Assembly (NCBI GenBank): GCA_016868105.1
Contig: VGIA01000003.1
Coordinates: forward strand, 1-54,101
Length of the DNA: 54,101 nucleotides
Origin: Betaproteobacteria bacterium
Lineage (GTDB): Bacteria > Pseudomonadota > Gammaproteobacteria > Burkholderiales > SG8-39
Direction: 5' to 3'
In this document: positions 51,302 through 54,101 of the stretch, one piece after another
Layout of the letters: every line of letters starts with the position of its first letter
How positions within the stretch are numbered: the stretch's first letter is position 1
Notes under the pieces: model-generated
Seen by the model: the letters and a program-made list of their open reading frames with translations, nothing else
What the model was told of the DNA's origin: nothing
Database searches by the model: none
Position numbers and translations under genes: made by a program

Positions 51302-51655
51302 TCAGCTGCCCCGGTAGGTCGAATAGCTCCAGGGCGTGCACAGCAGCGGGAGGTGGAAGTTCGCCGACGCGTCAGCGATGCCAAAGCGCAGCGGCACCCG
51401 GTCAAGGAACGGCGGCTCGGGCAGGCGCCGGCCCTGTGCGCGGAAGAAGTCCGCCACGTGGAACTGCAGCCGGTACTGTCCCGGGACGAATGCTGCGCCC
51501 TCCAGGAGCGGTGCGTCGGTGCGTCCGTCGCCGTTGGTGGTCGCCGACTTCAGCGCGCGCCAGCGTTCGCCCTCGAGAATCGAAACCTCGATGCGCATGC
51601 CCGCGGCCGGCTTGCCCGACGAGGTATCGAGGACATGGGTGGTGAGCTTGCCCAT
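51302..51655 (-). CDS. uraH: 5-Hydroxyisourate hydrolase (transthyretin-like)
   Basis: Hydrolyses 5-hydroxyisourate to OHCU. The 117 residues have the family start KLTTHVLDTSSGKPAAGMRI with the active-site His, GDGRTDAPLL with the active-site Arg, FHLPLLCTPWSYSTYRGS at the C-terminus, where YRGS is the diagnostic tetrapeptide. The start follows the uraD stop with no gap, so they are cotranslated. Confidence 0.96.
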   Translation of the reverse strand: MGKLTTHVLDTSSGKPAAGMRIEVSILEGERWRALKSATTNGDGRTDAPLLEGAAFVPGQYRLQFHVADFFRAQGRRLPEPPFLDRVPLRFGIADASANFHLPLLCTPWSYSTYRGS

Positions 51656-52195
51656 TCAGAGCTCCGCGACCGGCCGGATCATCTGCTCCAGGCGGTGGCG
51701 TGCGATGTGGCCGATCTGCTCCAGCGCGAGCGCGATCTCCGCCTCGGTGTCGTTGCCGGCGCGGCGCTCCATCTCGGCCAGCACGCTGTCGCGCGACGCA
51801 TGCAGCTTGAGCGCCACGATGCAGGGCATGCGGTGGCGCTCCCGGTAGCGGCGGTTGAGCGCGCCGATGCGCCCGAACTCGGCGCGGCCGAGCCTGTCCA
51901 GGCCGAGGCGCGCCTGTTCGCCCGTGGAGTGCGGACTCATCCGGCCTGCAACCGCCTCCTGGCCGGCCAGGTCCGGGTGCGCGCGGATGAGCGCGAGCTG
52001 CGCCTGGCGCGGCGCCGCGGTCACCACGGCCTGCATCGCCGCGACCAGCGCGGCGCGGTTCTCGAACGGTCGTTTCGCGAGGGCGCATTCCGCCACCCAG
52101 GGGGAATGCTCGTAGACCTCGCCGAAGGCCTCGACAAAGGCGAGGCGGTCCATGCGGTTGATCGCGCCCAGGGAAAGGTTCGCTGCGGAGCCCAT
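51656..52195 (-). CDS. uraD: OHCU decarboxylase
   Basis: Decarboxylates 2-oxo-4-hydroxy-4-carboxy-5-ureidoimidazoline to S-allantoin. The 179 residues are all-helical with the family marks MDRLAFVEAFGEVYEHSPWVAE, LIRAHPDLAGQ with the catalytic His, STGEQARLGLDRL and RYRERHRMPCIVALK. The three genes uraD, uraH and puuD run in the order opposite to the pathway, on one transcript, divergent from puuE by 29 bases. Confidence 0.96.
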   Translation of the reverse strand: MGSAANLSLGAINRMDRLAFVEAFGEVYEHSPWVAECALAKRPFENRAALVAAMQAVVTAAPRQAQLALIRAHPDLAGQEAVAGRMSPHSTGEQARLGLDRLGRAEFGRIGALNRRYRERHRMPCIVALKLHASRDSVLAEMERRAGNDTEAEIALALEQIGHIARHRLEQMIRPVAEL

Positions 52196-52224
52196 CTGCG
52201 CCGCTTAGTATACTGGCGGGCACC

Positions 52225-53139
52225 ATGCCCACCAGCTATCCGCGCGACCTCGTCGGCTACGGCGTCCAGCCGCCGGAGGTGAAATGGCCCGGCGGCGCGC
52301 GCATCGCGTTGCAGTGCGTGCTCAATTACGAAGAGGGCGCCGAGAACTCGGTCCTGCACGGCGACCCGGCGAGCGAGGCCTTCCTGTCTGAAATCGTGGC
52401 CGCGCAGCCGATCGCCGGCATGCGCCACATCTCGATGGAATCGATCTACGAATACGGCTCCCGTGCCGGCGTCTGGCGCCTGCTGCGGCTGTTCCGTAGC
52501 TATGAGCTTCCGCTCACGGTGTTCGGCGTGGCAATGGCGCTGGAGCGCAACCCCGCGGTGGTAGAGGCGTTCCTGGAGGCCAAGCACGAGATTGCGAGCC
52601 ACGGCTGGCGCTGGATCAACTACCAGCACGTGCCGCCCGAGGTGGAGCGCGAGCACATGCAGCGCGCAATCGAAATCCAGCAACGGCTGACCGGCGCGCG
52701 GCCGCTGGGCTGGTACACCGGCCGCACCAGCCCGAACACCCGCCGCCTGGTGGTGGAGGAAGGCGGCTTCCTCTACGATGCGGACGATTATTCCGACGAC
52801 CTGCCGTTCTACGACGCCAGGCACGGCCGGCCGCAGCTGGTGGTGCCCTACACGCTGGACGCCAACGACATGCGGTTCGCCTCGCCGCAGGGCTTCAATT
52901 CCGGCGAGCAGTTCTACCGGTACCTGAGGGATGCCTTCGACACGCTCTACGAGGAGGGCCGCAGCGCGCCCAAGATGATGTCGGTGGGCCTGCACTGCCG
53001 GCTGGTGGGGCGTCCGGGCCGGATCGCCGCGCTGGAGCGGTTCCTCAAATACGCCACCGGCAAGCCGAGGGTATGGTGCGCGCGGCGCATCGATATCGCG
53101 CGGCACTGGCTCAAGCACCACCCCTGCGCCGCGGCCTAG
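52225..53139 (+). CDS. puuE: Allantoinase PuuE (polysaccharide deacetylase fold)
   Basis: Metal-independent allantoinase that opens S-allantoin to allantoate. The 304 residues show the PuuE pattern: PRDLVGYGVQPPEVKWPGGA, LNYEEGAENSVLHGD, YEYGSRAGVWRLLRLF, IASHGWRWINYQ, GWYTGRTSPNTRRLV and DADDYSDDLPFYD. It lacks the Asp-His-His zinc site of true deacetylases, as expected. It is divergent from uraD and convergent with the aminotransferase, overlapping that gene by four bases. Confidence 0.94.
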   Translation: MPTSYPRDLVGYGVQPPEVKWPGGARIALQCVLNYEEGAENSVLHGDPASEAFLSEIVAAQPIAGMRHISMESIYEYGSRAGVWRLLRLFRSYELPLTVFGVAMALERNPAVVEAFLEAKHEIASHGWRWINYQHVPPEVEREHMQRAIEIQQRLTGARPLGWYTGRTSPNTRRLVVEEGGFLYDADDYSDDLPFYDARHGRPQLVVPYTLDANDMRFASPQGFNSGEQFYRYLRDAFDTLYEEGRSAPKMMSVGLHCRLVGRPGRIAALERFLKYATGKPRVWCARRIDIARHWLKHHPCAAA

Positions 53140-54101
53140 CGCCGCCGTTCGCCCCGCAGCACCTGCCGCAGGGCGGCGAAGGTTCGCCGCACCGCCGCAG
53201 GGCGCGCGTTGGCGCCCATGGCGCCGATGCGCCAGATTCTCCCCTGCAGCGGGCCGAAGGAAGTGCCGATCTCGATGTTGTGGCGCTCGAGCATCCGGCG
53301 GCGCACCCGCTCTCCATCGACGCCCTTCGGAATCCACACCCCGGTGACGTTGGGCATCTTGTGCGCAAGGTCGCCGTAGGGCTCCAGGTCGAGGCCGCGC
53401 AGGCCCGCGAGCACCAGGCGCGAGGCCGCGGCGTGGCGCGCGAAGGCGTGGTCCAGACCCTCGGCCAGCAGCAGGCGCCCGCACTCGCGCGCGGCGTACA
53501 GCATGCTGGTCGCCTCGGTGTGGTGATTGAGCGCCCGCGCCGACCAGTAGTCCATGATCATGGCCAGGTCGAAGTAGTTGGAGCGGATACGCGGGCCGCG
53601 ACCGGGCCGGTAGCCCTTCTTCTGCAGTCCCTGTTCGATGTGGCGGCGCCGGTAGATCGCGGCGGCGGCGCGGTCGCTGATCGTCATCGGCGCGATGCCC
53701 GAGGGCCCGCCGAGGCACTTCTGCAGCCCGGCGCTCACCACATCCAGGCCCCAGCGGTCCACCGGCAGCGGCATGCCCCCCAGCGTCGCGGTCGCGTCCA
53801 CGTAGCTGAAGGCGCCATGGCGCGCGCAGATGCGGCCGATTTCCGCCAGCGGCTGCGCCATGGTCGTGGAGGTGTCGCCCTGGCACGTGGCGAACAGCTT
53901 CGGGCGGTGCTTCTTCAGCGCGCGCTCGATGGCCTCCGGCGCGAAAACGGTTCCCCAGGGCGTCTCGATGGTCCTCACCACGGCGCCGCAGCGGCTGGCG
54001 ATCTCCGCCAGCAGGTGGCCGAAGCGCCCGAACACCGCCACCAGCACCTTGTCGCCGGGCTCGATCAGGGACACCAGCGCCGCCTCGATGCCGGCGCGCG
54101 C
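53136..54101 (-). CDS. Class V aminotransferase, ureidoglycine-glyoxylate type (PucG-like), 5' end outside window
   Basis: PLP enzyme of the serine-glyoxylate/alanine-glyoxylate aminotransferase group. The frame is open to the right edge, so about 322 C-terminal codons are present and roughly 70-90 N-terminal ones are missing. Visible parts: SLIEPGDKVLVAVFGRFGHL, CQGDTSTTMAQPLAEI, YVDATATLGGMPLPVD, the PLP lysine in SAGLQKCLGGPSG, NYFDLAMIMDYWS and HHTEATSMLYA. Its place beside puuE suggests (S)-ureidoglycine-glyoxylate transamination; a serine-glyoxylate enzyme is the alternative. Confidence 0.85.
   Translation of the reverse strand, partial: ARAGIEAALVSLIEPGDKVLVAVFGRFGHLLAEIASRCGAVVRTIETPWGTVFAPEAIERALKKHRPKLFATCQGDTSTTMAQPLAEIGRICARHGAFSYVDATATLGGMPLPVDRWGLDVVSAGLQKCLGGPSGIAPMTISDRAAAAIYRRRHIEQGLQKKGYRPGRGPRIRSNYFDLAMIMDYWSARALNHHTEATSMLYAARECGRLLLAEGLDHAFARHAAASRLVLAGLRGLDLEPYGDLAHKMPNVTGVWIPKGVDGERVRRRMLERHNIEIGTSFGPLQGRIWRIGAMGANARPAAVRRTFAALRQVLRGERRR

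Overview
The window is about 54 kb of very GC-rich, tightly packed DNA. Its gene content and order point to a betaproteobacterium, probably Burkholderiales-like. The signs are a class I polyhydroxyalkanoate (PHA) operon followed by phaR and rimO, a Bug-type tripartite tricarboxylate transporter receptor, recJ beside an RpfE-type phosphoglycerate mutase-like gene, bamD and rluD back to back, and the order relA, tRNA-Val, thrS, infC, rpmI, rplT, pheS, pheT, ihfA, merR, tRNA-Pro. This placement is inferred from family knowledge and gene order; no search was run.

Layout. 1-2.1 kb: a ferric iron ABC permease (cut by the left edge) facing its periplasmic binding protein, whose promoter carries a good Fur box. 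2.1-8.5 kb: an NlpC/P60 remnant, a DinG-type helicase, a DenD-like dehydrogenase, bamD, rluD, pgeF and a ZIP metal transporter. 8.5-15 kb: phaC-phaA-phaB-phaB-phaR-rimO, ending in a thiolase (bktB-like) stump. 15-17 kb: a decayed DUF427 gene, a drug/metabolite exporter and a broken glycine-zipper gene. 17-26 kb, all on the minus strand: Bug receptor, exonuclease/GIY-YIG protein, RpfE-like protein, recJ, an exported methyltransferase, a cyclophilin-like protein, a KTSC protein, prfB with its programmed frameshift, and lysS. 26-36.8 kb: a PNPOx-fold protein, lolC-lolD, two membrane proteins, comEC, a dodecin-like gene, an unknown small gene, an alpha/beta-hydrolase remnant, phrB, a DpgC-like gene, a flavodoxin-like gene and mtfA. 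36.8-50 kb: relA and the translation cluster, interrupted by about 3.3 kb of accessory DNA between tRNA-Val and thrS. 50-54 kb: a purine catabolism module (puuD, uraH, uraD, puuE, and a ureidoglycine-glyoxylate-type aminotransferase cut by the right edge).

The modules are mostly standard: iron uptake, carbon storage, outer-membrane biogenesis and lipoprotein export (BamD, LolCD), DNA repair and uptake (DinG, RecJ, PhrB, ComEC), stringent response (RelA) and translation, and urate breakdown to glyoxylate and nitrogen.

Two things stand out. First, the DNA between tRNA-Val and thrS is bounded by a 43-bp imperfect direct repeat of the tRNA 3' half. It holds a fused scar of two transposase families, and thrS can now start inside the displaced tRNA fragment. 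Second, at least six recognisable gene stumps sit between intact genes, all made by deletions, nonsense codons or frameshifts: nlpC, bktB-like thiolase, DUF427, glycine-zipper, alpha/beta hydrolase and transposases. This looks like active gene erosion, although assembly error has to be excluded. I found no CRISPR array, no complete mobile element and no clearly new defence or biosynthetic system.
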